Shown here piece after piece: positions 46,258 to 58,500 of a DNA stretch of 64,000 nt. Each line of letters begins with the position of its first letter. Within the stretch, counting starts at the first letter, position 1. The notes beneath the pieces were generated by a model that saw only the letters and a program-made list of their open reading frames with translations, was not told the origin of the DNA and did not search any database. This DNA is from Saccharomonospora xinjiangensis XJ-54 (GTDB lineage Bacteria > Actinomycetota > Actinomycetes > Mycobacteriales > Pseudonocardiaceae), in NCBI RefSeq assembly GCF_000258175.1, contig NZ_JH636049.1:1961482-2025481 (forward strand), in the 5' to 3' direction. A program made the translations under genes and the position numbers.

Positions 46258-46362
46258 CGTGCGAGAAGTGCAAACACACGTGCGAGAAGTGCGGACACAC
46301 GTACAGGAAGTGCGGACTGGCGTACAGCAAGTGCGGACACACGTACAGGAAGTGCGGACACG
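46258..46362 (-). repeat. 21-bp-period array F (minus orientation, 5 units)
   Basis: Five exact 21-nt units (46258-46278, 46279-46299, 46300-46320, 46321-46341, 46342-46362). On the minus strand they read GTGTCCGCACT TCCTGTACG with small changes. It starts 17 bp after the mbtH stop in mbtH sense orientation. Confidence 0.95.
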
Positions 46363-46378
46363 CCCGGGACGGTTTCGG

Positions 46379-46573
46379 TTACCTCAGGCTGGCCGGGCGC
46401 AGGTCGGTCCAGTTGGTCTCCACGTAGTCGAGGCAGGCTTGCCTACTGTCCTCGCCGAACACCACGCGCCAGCCATCGGGCACGTCGGCGAACGACGGCC
46501 ACAGCGAGTGCTGGTCCTCGTCGTTCACCAGCACGAGGAAGCGCCCCTCTGCGTCGTCGAACGGATTCGTCAT
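46379..46573 (-). CDS. MbtH-like protein
   Basis: 64-residue NRPS accessory protein that binds and activates adenylation domains. The family pattern is present: [33 protein letters not shown], then [14 protein letters not shown] with the conserved tryptophans. ATG 46573 overlaps the NRPS stop (ATGA, 46570-46573). Placement after rather than before the NRPS is less common. Confidence 0.97.
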   Translation of the reverse strand: MTNPFDDAEGRFLVLVNDEDQHSLWPSFADVPDGWRVVFGEDSRQACLDYVETNWTDLRPASLR

Positions 46574-49500
46574 CGATTTTCGTCCTTCCGGTCGTCGGCC
46601 GGTGCGGCCGATTCGGCTGGCTCAGCCAGTTCGGTCAGTGCGGCGGTCAACTCGGTCACGAGCGACTCCGCCCCCGCCCCGTCGAGCACGCCGCCCGCGT
46701 GGGCGAGGTAGCAGTGGAGGTCGCCGCCCTCCCTCTGGCGGGGCTCGTAGAAGCTCAGCGTCAGGTCCCACGTCGCCATCGCCGTCGGAACGGCCTCCAG
46801 CGCGCCGAGGCCGCCTTCCAGTTCGGGGAGGTGGGCCTGTTCGTGCTGGACGAGCAGCACCCTCGGCCGCACGCCCGTCGCCTCTACAACGTCGGCGAAC
46901 GGCACGCCTGCGTGCGCGAGCGCGGTGAGGGTCGCGCCACGCACCCTGGCGAGCAACTCTCCCGTGCCCGGCCGATCCGAGAGATCCGTGCGCAGGACGA
47001 CGGGATCAGCGAAGCAGCCGACCAGATCGGTGAGCCGTTCCTCGGGCCTGCCTGCCACGAGGGCCGCCAGCGGCACGTCCGCGCCCGCGCCGCGCGCCGC
47101 GAGCGCCCTCACCGTCGCGGCCAGCATCATCATGAACCGGCTCACGCCGTTGGCCCTGGCCACTCGTGCCAGCGCGTTCGCGAGGTCCGCGCCGACGGTG
47201 AACGGCACGACGTTGCCTTCTTCGCCGGTGCGCTGCGGCAACGCGAGGTCGCCGACACCCGCCAACGTCTCGCGCCAGTGGTCCAGGCTCGTGTCCGTCA
47301 CCTCTTTCGCGGTGACCTCCCCGGCCCAGGCGGCGTAGTCACCGTAGGAGAGGGGCAGCGGCTCCCAGCACGGTGACGTTCCGGAGAGCCGTGCCGAGTA
47401 CGCCGTGTTCAGGTCCCGCAGCAGCGGCACCACCGACCACTCGTCCACAGCGAGGTAGTGCATGGCGAGCAGCAGCACATCCTCCTCCGCTCCTCGCACC
47501 AGCGTCGCCCGCAGCGGCGGTTCGTCGGCGAGCGAGCAGCCGGAACGCGCGAGCCTCCGTAGCACCGGACCGACTTTGTCCACATCGGACTCGACAAGGA
47601 GGCAGGGCGCCGCCCCGAGGTGCCGCTCGACCCCGTTGTGCCCCACCACGAACCGGGTGCGCAACGGCTCGTGCCGCTGGGCGACGTCGGCGAGTGCGCG
47701 CTCCATCGCCTCGACGTCGAACCGCGCGTTCGAGCGCAACGCCAGCGCGTGGTCGAAGCCGCCGTGGCGCCGGTACTGTGCCCACTGCCAGCGCTGTGGC
47801 GGCGCGAGCGCGGTGTCGTGGCCGCGACGGCGGACCGGCACCTGGTGTCGCACGCGGTCACCTGCCCTGTTGCGGAGCAGTTCGGCGAGCCCCGCCACGG
47901 TCGGAGAGTCGAAGAAGTCCGCCACCGTGATCTCGACGGCGAAGGCCGCACGCAGCCGCCCGAGCAGCCGCATCACCGCCAGCGAGTGCCCGCCGAGCCG
48001 GAAGAAGTCGTCGCGCACTCCGACGTCGTCCAGCCCGAGCACCTGGGCGAACAGCGCGGCGAGCACGCGTTCGCGCTCGTCGCGGGGCCGGTCGTCGCCG
48101 GTGAGCGCGTTCCAGTCGGGCAGCGGCAGTGCCGTGCGGTCGAGCTTGCCGTTGGGAGTCAGCGGCAGCGGTCCTTCGAGCCGCACCACCGTGGCGGGAA
48201 TCAGGTAGTCGGGCAGCCGCGACCGCAGGTGCTCACGCCAGTCGAGGTCGGGAGTGCTCCCTTCGGTGACGACGTAGCCGACGAGCCGCACCACGTCGCC
48301 GTCCCGGTGCGGCACGACGGCGGCCTGCCGCACGGACGCGTGCTCGGCGAGCGCGGCCTCGACCTCGCCGGGCTCGACGCGGAAACCTCGGATCTTCACC
48401 TGGTCGTCGCCGCGCCCGAGGAAGTCGAGAGTGCCGTCGGCGCGCCACCGCACGCGATCTCCCGTGCGGTACATGCGCGCTCCGCCGGCTCCGAACGGGT
48501 TGGCGACGAACCTTTCCGCCGTCAGCCCCGGCTTGCCGAGGTAGCCGCGCGCCAGCCCGCGCCCCGCGACGTACAGCTCGCCGACCACACCGACAGGCAC
48601 CGGCCGAAGCCGGGTGTCGAGCACGAAACACTCGGTGCCGGGGTCCGGCCTTCCGATGGGCACCGGCCCGCGCAGGTCCTGCTTCGCCTGCCACAGTGTC
48701 GAGTTCACCGTGGCCTCGGTCAGCCCGTACGCGGCGATGAGGTTCACCTCGCCTGCCCGCCTGCGCACCAGTTCGGGAGACACCGTCTCGGTTCCAACGA
48801 GGACGGTGCAGCCGCGCGGCAGGCGGCAGTCGTCCGGCAGCGCCGACAGCAGTGACGGCGGCAGGATCGCGTGCGTGATGCCCTGCGCGGTCAGGAATTC
48901 GGTGAGCGCGGCTTCGGGTGCTCTCGTGTGGTCGGGCGCGATGACGAGGCGCCCGCCGTGGCACAACGCCATGACGAGTTCGAACACGAACACGTCGAAG
49001 CCGATCGAGGCGAACTGCAACACCCGGGATTCCTGGGTGAGGTCCATGCGGTCGATCGCGGTGGCCAGCAGGCTGGCGATGCCGTCGTGGGTGAGCACGA
49101 CGCCCTTGGGCCTGCCCGTCGAACCGGACGTGTAGATCACGTAGGCGGCTTGGTCGAGCGACGACACCGCGACCTCGACGGGCCGGTCGTCCTGTCCTGC
49201 CTCGGACAGCGCGGCCGGGGCCACGACGGAAATCCCCGACGGCAGCCGGTGGCGCGCCTCGTCGGTGGCCACCACCACGTCGGCTCCCGCGTCGGAGATC
49301 ACGTATGCGAGGCGGTCCCGAGGGTGGGCGACGTCGATCGGCAGGAACGCGGCCCCGAGCTTCGCCGTCGCCAGCACCGCGGCGACGGTCTCGGCCGACC
49401 TCGGCACCGCGACTCCCACCACACTGCCCACGCCGACACCGAGATCGGCGAGCTGCCGGGCGATGCGGTTGACGCGGGCGTCGAGCTCCGCGTACGTCAG

Positions 49501-52500
49501 CACGCGATCGCCGTCCACGACGGCCACGGCGCCGGCCCTTTCCTCGGCCGCCCGCACGAACAGCGCGGGAAGCGACAGCTCCACGACGTCGCGCGGCGCT
49601 GTCGCGAACTGCCCGCACACCAGTGCGCGTTCGCTGCCGGACATCACGTCGAGGTCACCGATCGGCACGTCGGGGCGTCGCGCGGCCTCCACGACGACAC
49701 GGCCGAGGCGGCCCGCGAGCGCGGACACCGTCGCGGCGTCGAAGAGGTCGGTGCTGTACTCGATGCGGCACGACACCCGGCTGTCCCATTCGGTGAAGGC
49801 GAACACGAGGTCGAACTTCGCCGTGCCTCCCTCGTGCCGCACGAACTCCGCGTCGAGCCCTTCGAGCGCGAAATCGGCGCCGACCCGGTCGTGGTAGCCG
49901 ATCATCACGTCGAACAGCGGGTTGCGCGCGAGCGAGCGGGACGGCCGCAGCCGCCGGACGACGGCCTCGAACGGCACGTCGGCGTTGGCGAACGCGGCGA
50001 GGTCGGTCTCGACCACCCGCCGCACCAGCTCGGTGAACGTCGGATCGCCTCCGGTGTCGGTGCGCAGCACGAGTGTGTTGACGAAGAAGCCGACGACCTC
50101 GTCGAGTGCGGCCTCGTCGCGGCCGGCGACGGGTGTGCCCAGCGGGAGGTCGGTACCGGCGCCGAGTCGCGTGAGGAGGGTGGCCACGGCGGCGTGGAGC
50201 ACCATGAACATCGTGGCCCCGCTGTCGCGGCCGAGTTCCCGCAACCGCGCGCACGCCGCCGGGTCGAGGTCGAACTCCACGGCTGCGCCTCGGAAGGTGG
50301 GCCGCGCCGGACGTGGCCGGTCGTAGGGCAGGTCGATCTCCTCGGGTGCCGAGGCGAGCGTGTCCTGCCAGTACCGCAGCTGCCGTTCCTCCACGGCGTC
50401 GAGCAGCCGCCTCTGCCAGAGCGTGTAATCGACGTAGCGAACGGGCAGCGGCGGCCAGTCCGGCAGCTCACCGCTGTGGCGAGCCGCGTAGGCGGTGGCG
50501 AGGTCGCGCAGCAGCGGCCGGTCGGACCATTCGTCGGTGGTGATGTGGTGCAGCACCAGCGCGACGACGTGCTCCCGCTCCGAGACCCGCAGCACCGAAC
50601 AGCGGATCGGCAGCTCCCGCGTCAGGTCGAACGGCCGTGCGACCGCGTGCCGCACGCGCGCGGCGAGGTCGGCTCCGTCGGCCACCTCGGTGAACTCCAC
50701 GTCGAGACTCACCGAGGTGAGCACCCGCTGCACCGGTTCGCCGTCCCGTTCGGCGAACACGGTGCGCAACGCCTCGTGCCTGCCCACGACGTCCGCGACC
50801 GCCTCCCGCCATGCCGCGACGTCGAAGGTGCCGGCAAGCCGCAGCACGAGCGGGAAGTGGTAGGCGGCCCCTGCCCCGTAACCGGTGTGGAGCAGCCACA
50901 ACCGCCGCTGCGCGGGAGAGGCGGGCCACTCCTGCCGGGCTTCCGGCTCCGCACTCAGCGGGACGAGCGGGGGACGCACGCGCTCACGGAGCCGCCCGGC
51001 GAGCGCGGCGACCGTCGGTGCCTCGAAGAGATCGCGCAAGGACAGCTCCGCGCTCAGCGCGGCCCTCGCCCTGCCGATGAGCCTCGTCGCCACCAGCGAA
51101 TGCCCGCCGAGGTCGAAGAAATCGTCGTCGATGCCGACCCCGGGCGCGTCGAGCAACTCGGCGAACAGTTCACACAGCACACGTTGCTCGTGGGTGCTCG
51201 GCGCGCGGCTTGCTCTGCTCCCGCTCGCAGGGTCGCGCTCCGGGAGCGGCAGGGCGGCGACGTCGAGTTTGCCGTTGACGGTGAGTGGCAGCGCGCCGAC
51301 CTCGACGACGGCGCCCGGCACGAGGTACTCGGGCAGCCGGGTCCGCAACCAGGCCCGCAACGACAGTCCGATGTCTTCGGTGACTTCGCCGTTGCCGGTG
51401 CCTCGCGCACCTTCCCTGCCTTCCCTGCCTCGCCGCACGACGTAGCCGACGAGGCGGCCGTCGCGCGCCACCACGGCGGCATGTGCGACGTCCGCGTGCT
51501 CGCGCAACACACAGGCCACCTCGCCCGGCTCGACACGGTGGCCCCTGATTTTCACCTGGTCGTCGGTGCGGCCGAGGAAGTCGAGCATCCCGTTCGATCG
51601 CCTGCGCACCAGATCACCGGTGCGGTACATACGGCCTCCCGGAGGGCCGAACGGGTCGGCGACGAACCTCTCCGCCGTCAACGCGGGACGCCGGTGGTAG
51701 CCGCGGGCGAGCCCGGCACCCGCGATGTACAACTCACCGGGTGTGCCGTCCGGCACCGGCCGCAGGTGCGTGTCGAGCACGTACGCGCGTGTATTGAGAA
51801 TCGGCGTTCCCACGGTGGGCGTGGTGCTGTCGCGCGTCGATGCGCCGAGCGTGTTGATGGTGTACTCGGTCGGCCCGTAGAGGTTGTAGCCCTCGGTGCC
51901 CTCGGTGGTGTTCAGCGTGCGCCACAGCGAATCCGGCACCGCCTCGCCGCCCAGCAACACCAGCGGTGGCACGTGGCCGTCCAGCAGCCCGGCCTCGATG
52001 AGCAGTTCGGCATACGTCGGCGTCACGTTGACGACGTCAACGCGGTGCTTCTCGCAGTAGGCCACGAGCGCTTCGGCGTCCCGGCGCAGATCCTCGTCGC
52101 AGATGTGCACCTCGTGGCCCTCGACGAGCCACAGCAGTTCCTCCCACGACATGTCGAACGCGAACGACACGGTGTGTGCGACGCGCAGTCTTCGCCCTCC
52201 CGCCGACGCGACGACGGGAGCGAAGATGCGCTCCCTGTGGTTGATCACCATGTTCGTCAGCCCCAGGTAGGGCGTGACCACGCCCTTGGGTCTGCCGGTC
52301 GAACCTGAAGTGTGGATGACGTAGGCGGGGTGGCCGAGCCTGCCGGGCCGATCGGCCGCGAAGGCGGGGCACTCGTCGTCGTGGATCGGGCCCTCGGAGA
52401 ATCCGGCCAGCTCAGCCGACACGGCGTCGTCGGCGAGGTCCACGGTGCGACCGGAAAGTTTCGGCACGGCGGGTCCGTGCGAGGAGGTGAGCACACACAC

Positions 52501-55500
52501 CGGGTCGCATTCCCCGACCATCCAGGCCAGTCGTTCGGCCGGGTGGTCGAGATCGAGCGGCAGGTACGCGGCACCTGTGCGCAGCACGGCGAACAACGCC
52601 ACGACCAGGTCCACGGACCTCGGCAACGCCAGTGCCACGATCCGTTCCGGCGCGGCACCTCGGGCGAGCAGCAGCCGGGCCATGCGGTTGACGCGCCCGT
52701 CGAGTTCGGCGTAGGTCACCGTGTCGTCGCCGCACACGAGCGCCGTCGCTCCCGGATTCCTCGCCGCGGTGTGCGCCAGCAGATCGGCCACGGTCTCGGT
52801 TCCGACGTCGGCGCAGGGCCCCCGCCAGCTCTCCACGACGGCGGCCTGCTCGTCTCGCGTCAGCAGGTCGAGCGCGCCAACCCGCACGTCCTCGCCGTCC
52901 GCCAGCCGCCGTACCACGGTGACGAACCTGTCGAGGAGGCGGTTCGCGGCCTCGGTGTCCAGCGCGTCGGGCCGGACGGCGAGCGTGACCCGCAGCCGCT
53001 GCCCCGGCGTCACGATGAGGCTCGCCGCGTAATGCGTGCCGTCCACATTGGATATGCCGAGGACCCCGTGCCGCGTCCTGAGCCGCTCGGTCCTGCGCTC
53101 GCCGTCGTCGGCGCGCAGCACGAACAACGTGTCGAACAACGTGCGGGTGCCCACCGCGCGCTGGATGTCCGCGAGCCCAGCATGCGAATACGGCAGAGTC
53201 GCGGCGCGTTCTGCCTGCACTCGGCGCAGCAGCGCCCCCACCCGCTCGTCGGGGTCGAGCCGCACCCGCTGCGGCACGGTGTTGAGGAACATCCCCACTG
53301 CCGTGTCCGCGCCGGGTACCTCGGCGGGGCGGCCCGACACCACCGCCCCGAACACGACGTCGTCGCGACCCGTGACCGTGCAGAGCAGAAGTGCCCACGC
53401 GGTGCTCAGCACGGTGCCGAGGGTCAGGCCGCGCTCACGCGCCCACACCCGAATCAGGTCACTGTCCTGGCGCGACAACGTGGCATGCACGTCGGCGGGG
53501 ATGCTCGGCCTCGCATTCTCGCCCCCGAGCAGCGTCGGTTCGGTGAGACCCGCCAGCGTCGCGCGCCAGGCGTCGAGCGCGGCGCCGTCGTCCTGGGTGG
53601 CGAGCCAGGCGAGGTAATCGCGGTACGACCCCGGCCTCGGCAGATCGCGCTGCCCCTCGTAGAGCGACAGCAAGTCCTCAAGCACCAACCAGGCCGACCA
53701 GCCGTCCCAGAGCACGAGGTGGTGGGTCACCACCAGCCGGTCGCGCCCGTCCGGCATCCGCAGCACGAGCAGCCGGAACAGCGGAGGTTGGGTGAGATCG
53801 AACCGCCGCCTGCGGTCGAGCGCGAGGGTTTCCGAAGCCTCGTCCTCGCCGTCCACGACGTGCTCGATGATCGGCACCTCCACGCCGTCGGCCAGGTACT
53901 GCACGGGACGTGCCGCCCCGTCCCCGGTGAACCCGGCGCGCAGGACGGGATGCCGGTCGAGCAGCGCCGCGCACGCCGCCCGCAGCCGGGGCAGCTCGAT
54001 ACGACGGTCGAGGTCGAGACGCTCCTGCGACACGTAGACGTCGAGTTCCGCCGCGTCGTAGGTGGCGTGGAAGTACAGCCCTTCCTGCAACGGCGACAGC
54101 GGCCATACGTCGCTGATCGGGTGCCCCGCCAGCGCGGTGAGGTGGGCGAGCTGAGCCTCGGTCAGCTCGACCGCCACCGGCGCGGGTGTGCGATCCGCCG
54201 TGTCGAGTGCGCCGAGTTCGCTCGCCCTCGCCGCCAGCGCGGACGGGGTGCGCAGCTCGAAGACCTCCCGAGGCCCGATCAACAACCCGGACTCGCGAGC
54301 GCGGCTCGACACGGCGATGGCGGTGAGACTGTCGCCGCCGACGACGAAGAAGTCGTCGTCAGGGCCGACCGCCCGCAGCCCGAGAACGTCGGCCATCGCC
54401 TCGCACAGCACGCGCTCCCGCTCGGTGCGGGGCTCATCCGGCGAGGTGGCCGCCTCAGGGGCGGGCAGCGCCGCGAGGTCGAGCTTCCCGCTCGGCGTCA
54501 GCGGCAGGTCATCGAGCAGCACGATCGCGCCGGGCACGAGTGCCTGCGGGAGCATCCGCGCCACCGCGTCCCGCACCACACCCTGCGACAACCCCGGCGC
54601 GGACGGCACGACGTAGCCGACCAGCGTTCCGTCCGCGACGGCCACCGCGGCCCTCGACACACCGGCCACCCGCGTCAGCGCGGCCTCCACCTCACCGGGC
54701 TCGACCCGGTTGCCCCGCACCTTCACCTGCCGGTCGGTGCGACCGAGGTAGACGAGTACGCCGTCCGGCCTTCGCAGCACCAGATCGCCGGTGCGGTACA
54801 TGACGGAACCGGGCTGGCCGAACGGATTCGCCACGAACCGCTCGGCCGTCAACCCGGAACGCCCGTGGTAGCCGAGCGCGAGTTGCACCCCGGCGAGGTA
54901 CAGCTCACCCGCGACGCCGTCGGCGACCGGCCGCAGCAGCGGGTCGAGGACGTATGTCCGTGTGTTCCACACCGGCTTGCCGATGGGCACGGTCGCCTCG
55001 TCGTCGGCGACCCGGTTCCCCGAGAGCGGCACTACCGGCGCGCGGTGCCAGGTGACGTCGATCGCCGCCTCCGTCGGCCCGTACAGGTTGTGCAGCGGCA
55101 CACCCGTGAGCTCCCGCCACCGGCGCGCCACGTCCCCCGGCAACGCCTCACCGCTGGCGAAGGCCCTGCGCAGGCTCGCCGCCCAGCCTCCTTCCCGCAC
55201 GGCTGTCACGAACGCCGCCAGCATCGACGGCACGAAATGCAGTGTCGTGACACCTTCGGCGCGCACGACGTCGGCGAGGTACGCGGGGTCGCGATGGCCA
55301 CCGGGCCGGGCCATCACCACCCGCGCGCCGACACGCAGTGGCAGGAACAACTCCCACACCGACACGTCGAAGCTGATCGGGGTCTTCTGAAGCACCCGGT
55401 CGTCGCTGTCGAATCCGTAGTGGCACCGCATCCACTCCAGCCGGTTGTCAACGGCCCGATGCGTCACCACGACGCCCTTCGGCAGGCCCGTCGAACCGGA

Positions 55501-58500
55501 GGTGTGGATGACGTAGGCGGGGTCGTCGAGCGCCGGTTCCGGAAGCGGGACTCCGCAGGGCTCGCCCCGCTCGCCCACCGCGACGTACTCCAGGTCGCAC
55601 GCCGCATCGCAGGCCACCGCCGCACTGCCGTCGGTGACGACGAGCCGCGCGCCCGAGTCGGAGAGCAGGTAGTCACGGCGCTGCCGAGGGTGGTCCGGGT
55701 CGAGCGGCAGGTACGCGGCACCCGTGCGCAACACGGCGAGCAACGCCACCAGTAGGTCGGCGGACCTCGCGACCGCCACGGCCACCACCTGCCCCGGGCC
55801 CGCGCCGCGCGCCCGCAGCACCTCGGCGAGTCCACGGGACTCGCGATCGAGCGCGGCATAGGTGAGGTGACCGTCCCACGCGCTCACCGCGACGGCATCA
55901 GGCGTGTCCGCGACCTGATCGGCGAAGGCCCGCACCAGCGTCCTCGCGCGAATCCGGCGCTCGGCCGTGGCGTGCCCTTCGGAGTCCTTTGTGGATGCCG
56001 GACGCAGTGCGGCGATCCCGGTGTCCGGGTCGTCGGCCAGCGCACGCAGGATCGCCACGTAGCGGTCGGCGATCCGGCGCGTCGCGGACTCTCCGATGCG
56101 GTACTTGAACCGCAGCAGCAGCCGCGGCGCCGGGTACGCCACCAGCGCCAGCGGGTAATGCACGGTGTCGTGGACCGCCACGGCGGCCAATAGAAACGAG
56201 TCGCCGGTCCGGGGCTGGTTCTCGACGACGACGAGCGTGTCGAACAGCTCCCCGGCGTCCCTGTGCAGGTCGGTGAGCCGCACCTGCTGGTGGTCGAGCA
56301 ACGCCGACTGCTCGCGCTGCCAGCGGGTGAGCGCCGAACACAGGGTGTCCTCGCCACGAACCCGGAACCGGGCAGGCACCGTGTTGGCGAACAATCCGGC
56401 CATGGCCTCGATGCCGTCCACCAGCACGTGACGGCCCGCGACGGTGCTGCCGAACACCACGTCGGTACGCCCTGTCAGCTCGGTGAGTAGCAACCCCCAC
56501 ACGCCGTGCACGAGCGTGCCGAGGGTAAGCCCCCGCTCGCGGGCCAGCATGGTGAGCCGGTGGGTCAGCCCGGCGTCGATCCGGACGTCGAGGTCGCCGA
56601 CCTGGCCAAGGTTCTCCTCACCGGCCCGAAGGTGGGTCCCGAGCCCGTTGGTCGCCCCGAACCGGCCGGTGAACACCCTCGTCGGCTCGGCCCCGGCCAG
56701 CGCGGTGCGCCACACCGACGCGGCCTCGGTGGTGTCCAGCCGCGCGAGCCATGCGAGGTAGGGCCGGACGTCCGGCGGTGGCGGGAGCGCGAGGTCGGGC
56801 TCACCGAGTTCACGCAGTAGCAGGGCCAGCGACCAGCCATCCACCACGAGGTGGTGCAACCTCAGCACGAGTGTCGAGGAACCCACCAGGGTCGCGCGCA
56901 GCAACGGCGGCTGCGACAGGTCGAAGTCGCCGTCATCGGCGGCAGCGGCATCAGCACCTTCGGCGACGGCGGCGTCAGCGGGATCGGCTGCGACGGCCTC
57001 GACGGCGTCAAGGGCGGCGGCCTCAGCCGCAGCGGCGGCGATGGCCGGGTTCCCGATCGTGGGCGTGTTGTCCGGTACCGACGTGGGCGCGGCTGTGCCT
57101 CCGTCCCCGGAAAGATCGGCCACCTCCCGCCACGGAAGCTCCACGTGCTCGGGGATGTGTTGGGTCACGCGTCCCTCGCCCGACTGCCGGAATCCCGCGC
57201 GCAGCAGTGGATGCCGGTCGAGCAGGCGCGCCAGCCGCGCCCTGACCAGCTCCGGTGACGTGCCCTCGGCCAGCTCGGCCACCACCCGGACCACGTAGGG
57301 GTCGTCCTCCCCTTCGGCACGGAAGGCTGCGTGGAAGAAGAAGCCCTCCTGCAACGGCGACACCGGCAACTCGCCGCCGAGGCCGGTGGTGTCGATGCGC
57401 CTGGCCCCGAGTTCCACGGCGCTCACGCCGGCGACGCCCACAGTGCCCGAGTACACAGTGCCCGAGTCCACGGCACCCGAAGCACCCGAGCGCACAGCTC
57501 CTGCGTCCACAATGGACCCGGATCGAACCGGACGTGCGACGCTCGCCAGCCCGGCCACCGTGGGCCGCTCGAAGACGTCGCGGGGACTCAGTTCCGTGCC
57601 CAGCTCTCTCGCGCGCCGCACGAACCGGACGGCCACGAGGCTGTCGCCGCCGAGCGCGAAGAAGTCGTCGTCCACCCCCACCTCGGGCAGGCCGAGCACC
57701 TCGGCCATGAGCGCGGCGAGTTCCCGCTGCCGCGGCGTCGTGGGTTGGCCCGACGAGGCGAGCGCCGTCCAGTCCGGGTCGGGAAGGGCGCGCCGGTCCA
57801 CCTTGCCGTTGGCCGTCAGCGGCAGGACCTCCACCGGCAGCACCACGCCCGGCACAAGGTGAGCAGGAAGCCGCTCTGCCACGAAGTCACGCACCGCACG
57901 GGGTTTCGCCTCACCGACCGTGTACGCGACAAGCCTGCGCACGCCGCGCTGGTCCTCGCGGGCCACCACGACGGCCTGCCGCACCTCGGGATGCGCGAGC
58001 AGTGCGCGCTCCACCTCGGCCGGTTCGACCCGGTGTCCCCGGATCTTCACCTGGTCATCCGTCCTGCCGAGGAAGTCGAGGACCCCGTCCGCGCGCCAGC
58101 GCACGCGGTCGCCGGTGCGGTACATGCGTGCCCCCGCCACACCGAACGGGTCGGCGACGAACCGCTGCGCCGTGAGCGCGGACCGGCCCAGATAGCCGAG
58201 CGCGAGGCCACGTCCCCCCACGTAGAGCTCGCCGGCCTCCCCGATGCCGACCGGCCGCAACGCGGTGTCGAGCACGTACACGCGAGTGTTCGGGTCCGGC
58301 CTGCCGATGGGCACCGGCTCACTCCAGCCCGGTTCCGCGTGCCAGAGCGTCGAGTTCACGGTGGCCTCGGTGAGCCCGTAGGCCGCCACGACCCGCAGCC
58401 GCTTCGACCAGCGCGCGACCAGCTCCGGCGGCACCGTCTCGGTGCCCACCACAAGCACCGCTCCCTCGGGCAGCTCCGCGTCGTCAGGCAACGCCACCAC

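Noticed and set aside
48871..55755. Two plus-strand open frames of more than 1100 codons
   Set aside because: They are antisense to the NRPS, whose domains are continuous and unmistakable; such frames are expected from high third-position GC.
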